From: JAJYSO01 sp964579505
GTDB taxonomy: Bacteria; Bacteroidota; Bacteroidia; Flavobacteriales; Flavobacteriaceae
Reading direction: 5' to 3'
Assembly (NCBI GenBank): GCA_964579505.1
Contig: CAZOGC010000006.1
Location: 86,170 to 150,169, forward strand
DNA length: 64,000 bases
Shown here: positions 16,695 to 25,676 of the stretch, one piece after another
Position numbering within the stretch: position 1 is the first letter of the stretch
Layout: each line of letters starts with the position of its first letter
The notes under the pieces: generated by a model
What the model was told of the DNA's origin: nothing
The model's input: the letters and a program-made list of their open reading frames with translations, nothing else
The model's database searches: none
Translations under genes and position numbers: made by a program

Positions 16695-19643
16695 ATGAAT
16701 TTTTTACGTAAAATTTTTGTGGTTTGTATGCTGGTAGCTCCAATGTGGGTAGGGGCACAAACAACAGTTGACGGAGTTGTTACCGATAGCCAGACAGGTT
16801 TTCCACTTGTAGGAGTGAAGGTGACAAACCAACGCACAAATACAATAAAATTAACAAAACCAAATGGAGCTTTTCAAATTGTAGCTAAAAAGGGTGATCT
16901 TTTAGTTTTTTCTTTGAAAGGCCATGCGGAAGTTTCTTTATTGTATGACGGACAAAAAAAGCTTGCCGTTAAAATGGATTTAGCTACACATAGTTTAGAT
17001 GAAGTAGTAATAATTGGTTATGGTACCACAACGAATAAAGACGCTACCGGATCAGTAGTAAGCGTATCTGCCAAAGATTTTGGAGAAGGAATGATTACCT
17101 CTCCCGAACAGCTTTTGGTAGGAAAAGTACCCGGACTTCATATAACTACCGGTGGGGGAGCTCCCGGAACCGGATCGATGATTAGAATTAGAGGTGGGTC
17201 CTCTTTAAATGCCGTAAACACTCCGTTGTTTGTGGTAGATGGAGTGCCGATGGATAACGGCGCAACCGTTGCCGGGTCATCTAATCCGCTTAATTATATT
17301 AACCCAAGTGACATTGCTTCGGTAAGTATTTTAAAAGATGCTTCAGCTACGGCAATATACGGCTCTAGAGCCTCTAATGGGGTAATTATTATTACAACCA
17401 AAAAAGGTCATAAAGGAGACAAACTAGGGGTTACCTTTAATAGTTCTGTAGCCGTTTATGATCGAATTAATCAGATTTCGGTATTGTCGGCAGATCAGTT
17501 TAGAAAGGTGATTAAAGATAGAGCAGATCAACGAGTAGCCGATCTTTTAACAGACGCTAATACCAATTGGCAAAATGAAATTTTTAAAACAGCCTTGGCG
17601 CAAAACCATTATTTAGGAATTAATGGGGTTATTGGTGAGTCTGTGCCGTTTCGGGCTTCAGTAGGACACACCGATCAGGATGGTATTTTAAAAACAGGAA
17701 GTTTTGAACGTACTACGGCTTCATTGAGTCTGTCACCCAGTTTATTTGATAATCACCTTAAAATTCAACTAAATGTAAGAGGAGCTTATGAAGAAACTCG
17801 TTTTGCAGACCAAGGAGCCATAGGCTCAGCTATCAGAATGGATCCGACCAAACCGGTTTATTCAGATAACGATAATTTTGGGGGCTATTGGGAATGGCTA
17901 AATAGCCAAGGTGATCCGAATCCGAATGCAACCCGAAATCCGGTAGCCTTATTGAAGTTAAAAAACAATCATTCTTATGTAAGCAGAAGTGTAGGAAATG
18001 TCAAATTTGACTATAAATTTCATTTCTTACCCGAATTAAAAGCTACGCTAAACTTAGGCTATGATTATGCAGAAGGAAAAGGCTCTGTAGTAGTACCACC
18101 ATATGCTCGTATGAATTATAATACCAATCACCCGGATTATGGTGGTTTAGACAGTCGTTATTCACAAGTTAGAAGAAATACACTGTTAGATTTTTATTTA
18201 AACTACAATAAAGAGTTGCCTTCTATTAAGAGTAAGATAGACGTAACAGCAGGGTATTCATACCAAAAATTCTATGTAAATGATAAATCACTCAGTCAAA
18301 ATTACATTCATAATGATACTACCCTGCAAAGAAGTATTCCTACAGAACGCTTTCTTATCGGTTTCTTTGGGAGAATGAATTACACCTTTCACGATAAATA
18401 TCTGTTAACAGCTACCGTAAGAAGAGACGGTACTTCTCGTTTTTCTGAAGACACGCGTTGGGGGTGGTTTCCATCTGTGGCAGTAGCATGGGAGTTGAAA
18501 GAAGAAAATTTCTTAAAAAATGTGGATGCTTTGTCTAATTTAAAATTGAGATTAGGCTGGGGAATTACCGGGCAAGAAAATATTGGTAATAATCCATATC
18601 CATATTTGCCTATTTATGATTTATCGGTTAATGATTTGGCTTATTATCCGATAGGAGGGGTATTCGTACCTACGTTGAGGCCTAGAATTTATGACCCCAA
18701 TATAAAATGGGAAGAGCAAACCACTTGGAACGTGGGAGTAGACTTTGGCTTTTTTAATCATCGTTTATGGGGGTCTGTTGATGTGTATAAGAAGGTTACA
18801 GACGATATGATTCAAACAGTATCAGCTCCATTACCCAACCTAAACAACCAAATTGTAACCAATACCGGGTCTATGGAAAATAAGGGGATTGAGATTTCAT
18901 TGGGAGGTGATATTGTACGTACGCCAGACCTTCTGTGGTCGGTTACTGCAAATGCTACCTATAACGAAAATGAAATCACCAAAATTTCCGGAGCGAGTGG
19001 TCGAGAGTTTTATAAAACCGGAGGTATTTCCGGAGGGGTAGGAAACACTGTACTTGTAAACATGGTAGGTCATCCTTCCTATTCATTTTTTGTGTATGAA
19101 CAAGTATATGATAAAAATGGAACGCCTATAGAAGATGCTTTTGTCGATCAAAATAAAGATGGGTTAATCAACCAAAAAGATTTAGTGGTGTACCATTCAG
19201 GTCGCCCTAAATGGATTTTAGCATTAAGCTCTAATCTGCGTTATAAAAACTGGGACATGAGTTTTGCTTTACGCGCCAATTTAGGAAATTACTTATACAA
19301 TAATGTGGCTTCTGATGTAGGTACTTTTACTGCCGTTCGCGGTACGGTGGGCGTGTTGACAAACATACAATCAGATGCGCTGAACTCTAAGTTTACAAAT
19401 AATCATTATTTTTCTGATTACTATGTACAAGACGCTTCGTTCTTAAAACTAGATTATCTAACTGTAGGATACACGGTTAAAAACATCTTTAACGATGTAA
19501 ACCTACGTTTATACGGAACGGTTCAAAACCTCTTTACCATAACTGATTATGATGGGTTAGACCCGGAAATTGGCAGCGGTATTGATAACAATTTTTATCC
19601 GCGCCCTAGAGTGTACACCTTGGGGATGAATGTTAATTTTTAA
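16695..19643 (+). CDS. susC: SusC-family TonB-dependent maltodextrin transporter
   Basis: Outer-membrane transporter that imports oligosaccharides using TonB energy. 982 residues with signal peptide (MNFLRKIFVVCMLVAPMWVG), a carboxypeptidase-regulatory-like domain (~23-100, VDGVVTDSQTGFPLVGVKV), TonB-box-like DEVVIIGYGT (~105), plug domain (QLLVGKVPGLHI, IRIRGGSSLN, LFVVDGVPM, GVIIITTKKG) and a 22-strand barrel ending in an aromatic residue (TLGMNVNF). Directly followed by susD with an 18-base gap, the defining pair of a polysaccharide utilization locus. The neighbouring GH13, GH97 and GH65 genes identify starch/maltodextrin as the ligand. Confidence 0.95.
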   Translation: MNFLRKIFVVCMLVAPMWVGAQTTVDGVVTDSQTGFPLVGVKVTNQRTNTIKLTKPNGAFQIVAKKGDLLVFSLKGHAEVSLLYDGQKKLAVKMDLATHSLDEVVIIGYGTTTNKDATGSVVSVSAKDFGEGMITSPEQLLVGKVPGLHITTGGGAPGTGSMIRIRGGSSLNAVNTPLFVVDGVPMDNGATVAGSSNPLNYINPSDIASVSILKDASATAIYGSRASNGVIIITTKKGHKGDKLGVTFNSSVAVYDRINQISVLSADQFRKVIKDRADQRVADLLTDANTNWQNEIFKTALAQNHYLGINGVIGESVPFRASVGHTDQDGILKTGSFERTTASLSLSPSLFDNHLKIQLNVRGAYEETRFADQGAIGSAIRMDPTKPVYSDNDNFGGYWEWLNSQGDPNPNATRNPVALLKLKNNHSYVSRSVGNVKFDYKFHFLPELKATLNLGYDYAEGKGSVVVPPYARMNYNTNHPDYGGLDSRYSQVRRNTLLDFYLNYNKELPSIKSKIDVTAGYSYQKFYVNDKSLSQNYIHNDTTLQRSIPTERFLIGFFGRMNYTFHDKYLLTATVRRDGTSRFSEDTRWGWFPSVAVAWELKEENFLKNVDALSNLKLRLGWGITGQENIGNNPYPYLPIYDLSVNDLAYYPIGGVFVPTLRPRIYDPNIKWEEQTTWNVGVDFGFFNHRLWGSVDVYKKVTDDMIQTVSAPLPNLNNQIVTNTGSMENKGIEISLGGDIVRTPDLLWSVTANATYNENEITKISGASGREFYKTGGISGGVGNTVLVNMVGHPSYSFFVYEQVYDKNGTPIEDAFVDQNKDGLINQKDLVVYHSGRPKWILALSSNLRYKNWDMSFALRANLGNYLYNNVASDVGTFTAVRGTVGVLTNIQSDALNSKFTNNHYFSDYYVQDASFLKLDYLTVGYTVKNIFNDVNLRLYGTVQNLFTITDYDGLDPEIGSGIDNNFYPRPRVYTLGMNVNF

Positions 19644-19661
19644 TGATTAAAATAGCTTAAA

Positions 19662-21284
19662 ATGAAAAATATAAAACCAATAATTCTTTTTCTTCTGTTT
19701 GGATTGTTGATCAACACTTCGTGTACAGATGATTTAAATGTAGAAGTAAAAGACCCCAACCAAATTGTTGGCGATCAGGCTTATCAAAGTCTAGACGATT
19801 ATACTTCAGGAATAGCCAAAGTATATGCAGGTTTGGCACTATCAGGACAGCAAGGTCCTGCAGGGATGCCGGATATTCAAGGTATTGATGAAGGGTTTGG
19901 GCAATTTCTTCGCGCCTATTGGCAATTGCAAGAATTACCTACTGATGAGGTTAAGATAGCTTGGAATGATGGAACCTTGCAAACGTTTAATTTTCAGACG
20001 TGGGCAAGCTCAAGTGAGTTTATTAATGCGGCTTATAGCCGAATGTTATATGAGGTAGGTTTAGCCAATCAATTTTTAAGAGATTCAGAAGATGGTCGCC
20101 TAAAAAAAATAGGGCTTACTCAAGCAGAGATAAAGGTAGTACATCAATATCGTGCAGAAGCCCGTTGGCTTCGTGCATTGGGGTATTATTATGCGATGGA
20201 TTTATTTGGTAGTGTGCCTTTTAAAACAGAAAAAGACCCTTCAGGCGGATTTATTCCACCTCAATACAATCGTAAACAGCTTTTTGAATACATAGAATCA
20301 GAATTGCTAGCTATTCAGGATAAAATGGTGGCTCCTCGCCAAAATCAATACGGACGAGTAGATAGAGCTGCTGCATGGGCATTATTGGCTAGAATGTATC
20401 TCAATGCTGAAGTGTATATCGGAAAGCCACGCTATGTAGATTGTATAAAGTACTGCGAAAAAATTATGAACGCCGGTTATTCATTAGCCACTAAATATGA
20501 AAACCTTTTCCGTGCAGATAATAATGTAAATGGCGCGCAAAACGAAATTATTTTTGCCATTCCGTATGATGCTCGTCATATGCAAACTTATGGAGGTGTG
20601 ACTTTTATTGTAAACGCCTCTGTAGGTGGAGATGCTAGTCCGGCAGAGTTAGGTATTCCCGGTGGGGGATGGGCTGGTACCCGTACTACCAAAAATTTAG
20701 TGTATCTCTTTGCACCCAATGGCGATTTAAGTACAGTAACCGATGATCGTGGTAAAGAATACCACAATGGAAACGGTATTTTTTTTACCGATGGACAATC
20801 ATTAGAAATGAAAGATGTAACGGTATATAAAGATGGCTATGGAGTGTTTAAGTTTAAAAATATTAAGGCAGACGGCAGTCCGGGAATAACCGGAGCAAGT
20901 GATGCCAGTCAAGTAAGCATAGACTTTCCACTATTTCGTTTAGGAGACGTTTATTTAGAATGGACAGAAGCTAAAATGAGATTAGGAACCAAAGATGCTA
21001 CGTATGTAAACTTGCTTAGAGCACGAGCCCATGCAACTTCAATTACAGCTTCACAAATTACGCCCCAATTTATTTTAGACGAACGCGGAAGAGAGCTGTA
21101 TTGGGAAGCCACGCGTAGAACAGACCTTATTCGTTTTGGTAAATTTACCGGGGGTGATTATCTATGGCCATGGAAAGGACAAGCTCCTGAAGGAACCGCT
21201 ACTGATAACAAATATAATTTATATCCGATACCGATTTCAGATATGGCGGCTAATCCAAATCTAAAACAAAATCCGGGATATTAA
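19662..21284 (+). CDS. susD: SusD-family starch-binding lipoprotein
   Basis: Cell-surface lid protein of the SusC channel. 540 residues; lipoprotein signal with Cys21 in LLINTSCTDD. The TPR-like helical frame is seen in EARWLRALGYYYAMDLFGSVP and RVDRAAAWALLARMYLNAE, and the C-terminal RagB/SusD part in FILDERGRELYWEATRRTDLIRFGKF with the typical PNLKQNPGY ending. Lies between susC and the SusE-like gene with 18-base gaps on both sides, so one operon. Confidence 0.95.
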   Translation: MKNIKPIILFLLFGLLINTSCTDDLNVEVKDPNQIVGDQAYQSLDDYTSGIAKVYAGLALSGQQGPAGMPDIQGIDEGFGQFLRAYWQLQELPTDEVKIAWNDGTLQTFNFQTWASSSEFINAAYSRMLYEVGLANQFLRDSEDGRLKKIGLTQAEIKVVHQYRAEARWLRALGYYYAMDLFGSVPFKTEKDPSGGFIPPQYNRKQLFEYIESELLAIQDKMVAPRQNQYGRVDRAAAWALLARMYLNAEVYIGKPRYVDCIKYCEKIMNAGYSLATKYENLFRADNNVNGAQNEIIFAIPYDARHMQTYGGVTFIVNASVGGDASPAELGIPGGGWAGTRTTKNLVYLFAPNGDLSTVTDDRGKEYHNGNGIFFTDGQSLEMKDVTVYKDGYGVFKFKNIKADGSPGITGASDASQVSIDFPLFRLGDVYLEWTEAKMRLGTKDATYVNLLRARAHATSITASQITPQFILDERGRELYWEATRRTDLIRFGKFTGGDYLWPWKGQAPEGTATDNKYNLYPIPISDMAANPNLKQNPGY

Positions 21285-21302
21285 TTTTTAAAGGCTTCAC
21301 CT

Positions 21303-22622
21303 ATGAAATTATTAAAGTATATTTTTAGTTTATGTGTTATAGCAGGGCTGTTAACCTCTTGCTCTAATGATGATTTTGCTACCTTAGACGGAACTGCACA
21401 AGCGCCGACTATCACCTCTTCAGGAGGACAAAATTTTGTGTTGACTATAGACAGCGTTGATGCACCGGCCACTACCTTGAGTTGGAGTGCTCTTCAGTTA
21501 AATGTAAGCACTCCGGTAAGTTATATTTTAGAAATGGCTACCGGAGGAACCAATTTTGCAGAACCTAAAATAATTCAAAATTCTGCAGAAACCAGTTATG
21601 CAATGACGATAGGGCAACTCAATGCCCAAGCCATTGCGCAAGGAATCCTTCCTGATTCTACCGGAACCCTAGATTTTAGGGTTACCGCTCGTATAGGGAA
21701 TGGAAATGCAACTGATTTTGTTTCACAACCTATCACACTAACCGTTACCCCGTATGCAGATTTTGTAGATATCTCTAGTACGTGGGGTGTAGTTGGTTCT
21801 GCAACCATAAATGGATGGAATGGTCCGGATGTACCTATGTATAAAACTGATGAAGACGGCGTCTTTGTTGCGTACACAACTTTAATTGATGGCGAAATTA
21901 AATTCCGTGAAAACAACGCATGGGATCACAACTTTGGAGGGGCTAACGGTCAGTTAATAGATAATGGTGCTAACATTGTAGTTACGGCCGGAAAATATAA
22001 AATCATTCTAAATTTGAATGATCAGACATATTCTTTAGAACCGTTTTCTTTAGGTATTGTAGGCTCTGCTACGCCAAATGGTTGGAGCGGACCGGATATT
22101 GAAATGCAATTTGACCCGTCTACTAATACCTTCCGTAAAATAACCTCACTAGCTGATGGTGAAATCAAGTTCCGTTTAAACAACGATTTTGGTACTAACT
22201 GGGGTGGAACCGGAGGAACCTTGGTTCCTGGTGGAGCTAATATTGCGGTAGCTGCCGGAAAATATGTGGTAACAGTTGATTTAAACAAACTCACCTATAA
22301 ACTAGAACCACTGGCTCATATTTGGGGGTTAGTAGGTTCTGCTACACCCAATGGATGGAATGGTCCGGACATACAGTTGAAATTAGATTATACCAGTAAT
22401 TATGCTTCAGGCGTAGGTATTTGGTATCTCAATAATGTACAGCTGAATGCGGGTGAGCTTAAGTTTAGAGCAGATAATGCCTGGGATGTTAACTATGGAG
22501 ATGCGGGTGCTGATGGCACATTAGACTCCGGAGGTGATAATATTGTAATTAGTACAGCCGGAAGTTACGATATACTGTTTGATCTATCGAGTTTGACATA
22601 CACCATTACTCCACATCAATAA
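21303..22622 (+). CDS. SusE/SusF-like surface starch-binding lipoprotein with three tandem CBM repeats
   Basis: 439 residues. Lipoprotein signal with Cys20 (GLLTSCSNDD), then an N-terminal SusE domain to ~150 (VDAPATTLSWSALQ). Three homologous carbohydrate-binding modules follow, beginning near 160, 249 and 340, each opening with a G-[VIL]-VGSAT-x-NGW-[NS]-GPD core and closing with GKY/GSY-x(8)-L-x-Y. The Trp of NGW probably contacts starch. Bacteroides SusE has two such CBMs and SusF three, so by module count this is closer to SusF while carrying a SusE-type N-terminus. A good terminator follows directly. Confidence 0.9.
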   Translation: MKLLKYIFSLCVIAGLLTSCSNDDFATLDGTAQAPTITSSGGQNFVLTIDSVDAPATTLSWSALQLNVSTPVSYILEMATGGTNFAEPKIIQNSAETSYAMTIGQLNAQAIAQGILPDSTGTLDFRVTARIGNGNATDFVSQPITLTVTPYADFVDISSTWGVVGSATINGWNGPDVPMYKTDEDGVFVAYTTLIDGEIKFRENNAWDHNFGGANGQLIDNGANIVVTAGKYKIILNLNDQTYSLEPFSLGIVGSATPNGWSGPDIEMQFDPSTNTFRKITSLADGEIKFRLNNDFGTNWGGTGGTLVPGGANIAVAAGKYVVTVDLNKLTYKLEPLAHIWGLVGSATPNGWNGPDIQLKLDYTSNYASGVGIWYLNNVQLNAGELKFRADNAWDVNYGDAGADGTLDSGGDNIVISTAGSYDILFDLSSLTYTITPHQ

Positions 22623-22636
22623 TTGCAAAAATGAAA

Positions 22637-22664
22637 GGGCTGCTTTTTTAAGCGGCCTTTTTTT
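22637..22664 (+). terminator. Terminator after the SusE-like gene
   Basis: Stem GGCTGCTT (22638-22645) with AAGCGGCC (22650-22657, one G-T pair) and a run of seven T. It separates susCDE from the downstream amylase, so the amylase depends on read-through or a promoter in the 60 bases that remain. Confidence 0.8.
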
Positions 22665-22723
22665 GATGTTGTGAACAAGGCTTTAAGAGAAAATCATTTT
22701 TGTTACACGTAAGTTTTAAGCGT

Positions 22724-25534
22724 ATGAAAAACATTACTTTTTCACTTTTTTTCGTTTTGTGTTGGGGTACGGTTCTTTTTGGACAAGTAACTACCCAACC
22801 TGACCCACCGGTAGCCAATGATTCAGTTACATTATATTTTGATAAAACCGGTACCGGTTTGGCTAATTATTCAGGAACTATCTATGCGCATATAGGGGTT
22901 ACAGTTAATGGGCAGGATTGGCAACATGTGGTAGGTACTTGGGGAGATAATGTGGCTCAACCAGCCTTAACTCATGTTTCCGGCACAACGTATTCACTCA
23001 CGCTGGGACCTACATTATACGACTATTTTGGGGTAGATACCACCCAAACTATTAATGCCATAGACGTGGTGTTTAGAAGCGCCGATGGGAACCAACAAAC
23101 CTCTCCCGATATAATCATTTCGGTAGGAGCTTTTCAGTGGGTTACAACTACACCGACAGATGGAGCTACCGTTACGGTAACTCCCGGGCAAGCACTAACT
23201 ATTTCGGCAAAAACAACACAAAAGGCTAATTGGACGCTAAGGGCTAATGGAACGGTGGTAAATACAGTTTCGCAAAATACAGACTACAACTTTCAATACC
23301 CAATTAATCAAGTGACAAATTTTGAGTTGACAGCCAGCAGAAGTGGAAGTCAACCGTTAAAAATTGCCTTTGTGGCAATCCCTACCCCATCAGTAGTTAC
23401 ACAAGCTATTCCTGTGGGTATTCAACAAGGAATTAACTATGGGGTTGATTCTACCAAAGTAACGTTGGCGTTGTATGCCCCCGAAAAAGATTATGTACAC
23501 GTTATAGGAAGTTTTAATAATTGGAAACTTTCAAATGACTATCTGATGAAACGCGATTCGGCTAACCCGGATTTGTATTGGCTGACAATAGATAGTCTGA
23601 CCCCCGAAAAAATTTACACGTTCCAATATAGAACGAGTGATGGGATTAAAATCGCCGATCCGTATTCAACCTTGGTGTTGAGTCCTTGGGATGACCCTAG
23701 TATTACTCCACAGATGTATCCTAACTTACCACCTTACCCGGCGGGGCAAGAGTTTGAGGTTTCTGTGGTGCAAACCAATCAACCTTCTTATAACTGGCAA
23801 GTCACTCGTTTTGATAGACCGCCTAAAGAGAACCTGATTATTTATGAGCTGTTGATTCGCGATTTTAGTTCCGGAAAAACCTGGGATGATTTGATTCAAA
23901 ATTTTGATTATTTCAAAAACCTTCATATCAATGCAATTGAAGTGATGCCGGTAATGGAGTTTGAAGGAAATAGTTCTTGGGGGTATAATACAGATTTTCA
24001 TTTGGCACTAGACAAAGCTTATGGTACCAAAAACAGCATGAAAGCTTTTATTGATCTGTGCCATCAAAATGGAATTGCCGTTATTCTAGACGTAGCATTA
24101 AACCACGTGTACGGGCGCTCTCCGTTGGTGCGTATGTGGATGGATGACCCCGATGGAGATGGGTTTGGAAAACCTACCGCTAACAATCCGTATTGTAATG
24201 TAGAGGCAAAGCACGCTTATAGTGTAGGGTATGATTTAAACCACCAATCACCGGCTACTCAATATTACGTAAAACGCGTAATAACGTATTGGATGACCAC
24301 GTTTCATATTGATGGATTTAGGTGGGATTTAACCAAAGGATTTACTAATAATTGTTCCCCTTCAGATGAAGCATGTACGAATGCGTATCAGGCAGACCGT
24401 GTGGCTATCTTAAAGAAATATGCAGATGAACAGTGGGCCATCGACCCCGATTTTTATGTCATTTTTGAACACCTGGGCGTGGGGGGGTCTCATCAAGAAG
24501 AGATAGAATGGGCCAATTATAGAGTGAATGAGGGAAAAGGAATTATGCTGTGGAATAAATGGACGGGGGCACTCAACCAGAATACAATGGGGTATCCTGA
24601 AAACAGTAATTTTGACGGGATAGATTTTGAAAATCAAGGGTATGAAAGACCGCGAAATATAGCGTATGCTGAAAGCCATGATGAAGAACGGTTGATGTAT
24701 AAAAACGAACAATATGGAAATGCGAGTGGTGCTTATTCTGTAAAAGATGTGGCCACAGCTTTGCAACGACAAAAAGCATTGGGAGCCATATTGTTTACTA
24801 TTCCCGGCCCTAAGATGATTTGGCAGTTTGGAGAATTGGGCTATGATTACAGCATTAATCAATGCCAGGATGGAACGGTGAATAACAGTTGCAGAACCGA
24901 CCCTAAGCCTATTCCGGAAGAAATAGGTTATACAACTAATCCGGATAGGATGGAGGTTTATAATACGTGGGCTAAGATTATTAAGCTTAGGTTGAGCAAC
25001 GAGGTATTTAAAACAAACACTTTTTCGGTAGAAACAGGTAATTTATTACCACGTATTTATATTTGGGATGATAATATTCCGGTTAGTGAATTAAAAAATG
25101 TGGTAGTTTTTGCCAATTTTACAACTACTTCACAGACCATTACACCGTATTTCCCGTTTACCGGTACTTGGTATAATTTGCTAGATTCTTCTACCCTAAA
25201 TGTTACGGCTACAGATAGTAGTTTTACAGTAACCCTCAACCCGGGAGAGTTTAGGATTTATGGAAATCATCAGGCAACTTTATCGGTTCCGGAAGTAAGT
25301 AAAAAAGACAGGGCGATAAAACTTTACCCCAATCCGGTGCAAGGGCAGCTTTATTTTGTACAAGATGTACACAATCTTCAGATTTATGACCTTACCGGAA
25401 GAAGTGTAAAAATAGTGCACGAAGTACGAGCTAATTACCCAATTAATGTAAGTGGATTGTCAAGAGGAATGTACATTGTGAAGGGAAGCTTACAAAATGG
25501 AAGATTGTTTTCTGTAAAATTTATAAAACGCTAG
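22724..25534 (+). CDS. Secreted multidomain GH13 alpha-amylase with T9SS sorting domain
   Basis: Surface or extracellular endo-amylase supplying SusCDE. The ATG at 22724 starts a signal peptide (MKNITFSLFFVLCWGTVLFG); a TTG at 22700 only adds eight residues. 936 residues: N-terminal beta-sandwich modules (~20-235), CBM48-like domain (~250-340, VHVIGSFNNWKLSND), GH13 barrel with region I DVALNHVYG, nucleophile Asp535 (DGFRWDLT), general acid Glu582 (FEHLG) and Asp653 (ESHDEER), C-terminal beta domain, and a type A T9SS C-terminal domain from ~866 (KLYPNPVQGQL, IYDLTGRSV, GMYIVKG, KFIKR). The sorting domain replaces the lipid anchor used by Bacteroides SusG. The Glu582 assignment is by position only. 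Confidence 0.92.
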   Translation: MKNITFSLFFVLCWGTVLFGQVTTQPDPPVANDSVTLYFDKTGTGLANYSGTIYAHIGVTVNGQDWQHVVGTWGDNVAQPALTHVSGTTYSLTLGPTLYDYFGVDTTQTINAIDVVFRSADGNQQTSPDIIISVGAFQWVTTTPTDGATVTVTPGQALTISAKTTQKANWTLRANGTVVNTVSQNTDYNFQYPINQVTNFELTASRSGSQPLKIAFVAIPTPSVVTQAIPVGIQQGINYGVDSTKVTLALYAPEKDYVHVIGSFNNWKLSNDYLMKRDSANPDLYWLTIDSLTPEKIYTFQYRTSDGIKIADPYSTLVLSPWDDPSITPQMYPNLPPYPAGQEFEVSVVQTNQPSYNWQVTRFDRPPKENLIIYELLIRDFSSGKTWDDLIQNFDYFKNLHINAIEVMPVMEFEGNSSWGYNTDFHLALDKAYGTKNSMKAFIDLCHQNGIAVILDVALNHVYGRSPLVRMWMDDPDGDGFGKPTANNPYCNVEAKHAYSVGYDLNHQSPATQYYVKRVITYWMTTFHIDGFRWDLTKGFTNNCSPSDEACTNAYQADRVAILKKYADEQWAIDPDFYVIFEHLGVGGSHQEEIEWANYRVNEGKGIMLWNKWTGALNQNTMGYPENSNFDGIDFENQGYERPRNIAYAESHDEERLMYKNEQYGNASGAYSVKDVATALQRQKALGAILFTIPGPKMIWQFGELGYDYSINQCQDGTVNNSCRTDPKPIPEEIGYTTNPDRMEVYNTWAKIIKLRLSNEVFKTNTFSVETGNLLPRIYIWDDNIPVSELKNVVVFANFTTTSQTITPYFPFTGTWYNLLDSSTLNVTATDSSFTVTLNPGEFRIYGNHQATLSVPEVSKKDRAIKLYPNPVQGQLYFVQDVHNLQIYDLTGRSVKIVHEVRANYPINVSGLSRGMYIVKGSLQNGRLFSVKFIKR

Positions 25535-25624
25535 CATATAAATGAGGAAATAGGAAAAGAAAGTTGACTTGCCAGTAATTGACTTTGAGTACAGTTTTTT
25601 TGTTATTATCACACAATTAGCCAT

Positions 25625-25652
25625 AAAAAAACCGCCCGAAATGCGGGCGGTT
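25625..25652 (-). terminator. Rho-independent terminator of dnaK
   Basis: GC-rich stem AACCGCCCG/CGGGCGGTT (25644-25652 and 25630-25638) with a 5-base loop; on the minus strand it is followed by a T run (25624-25629). It begins about 25 bases after the dnaK stop codon. Confidence 0.93.
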
Positions 25653-25676
25653 CAAATTTAGTAAGAAGTGGGAGGG

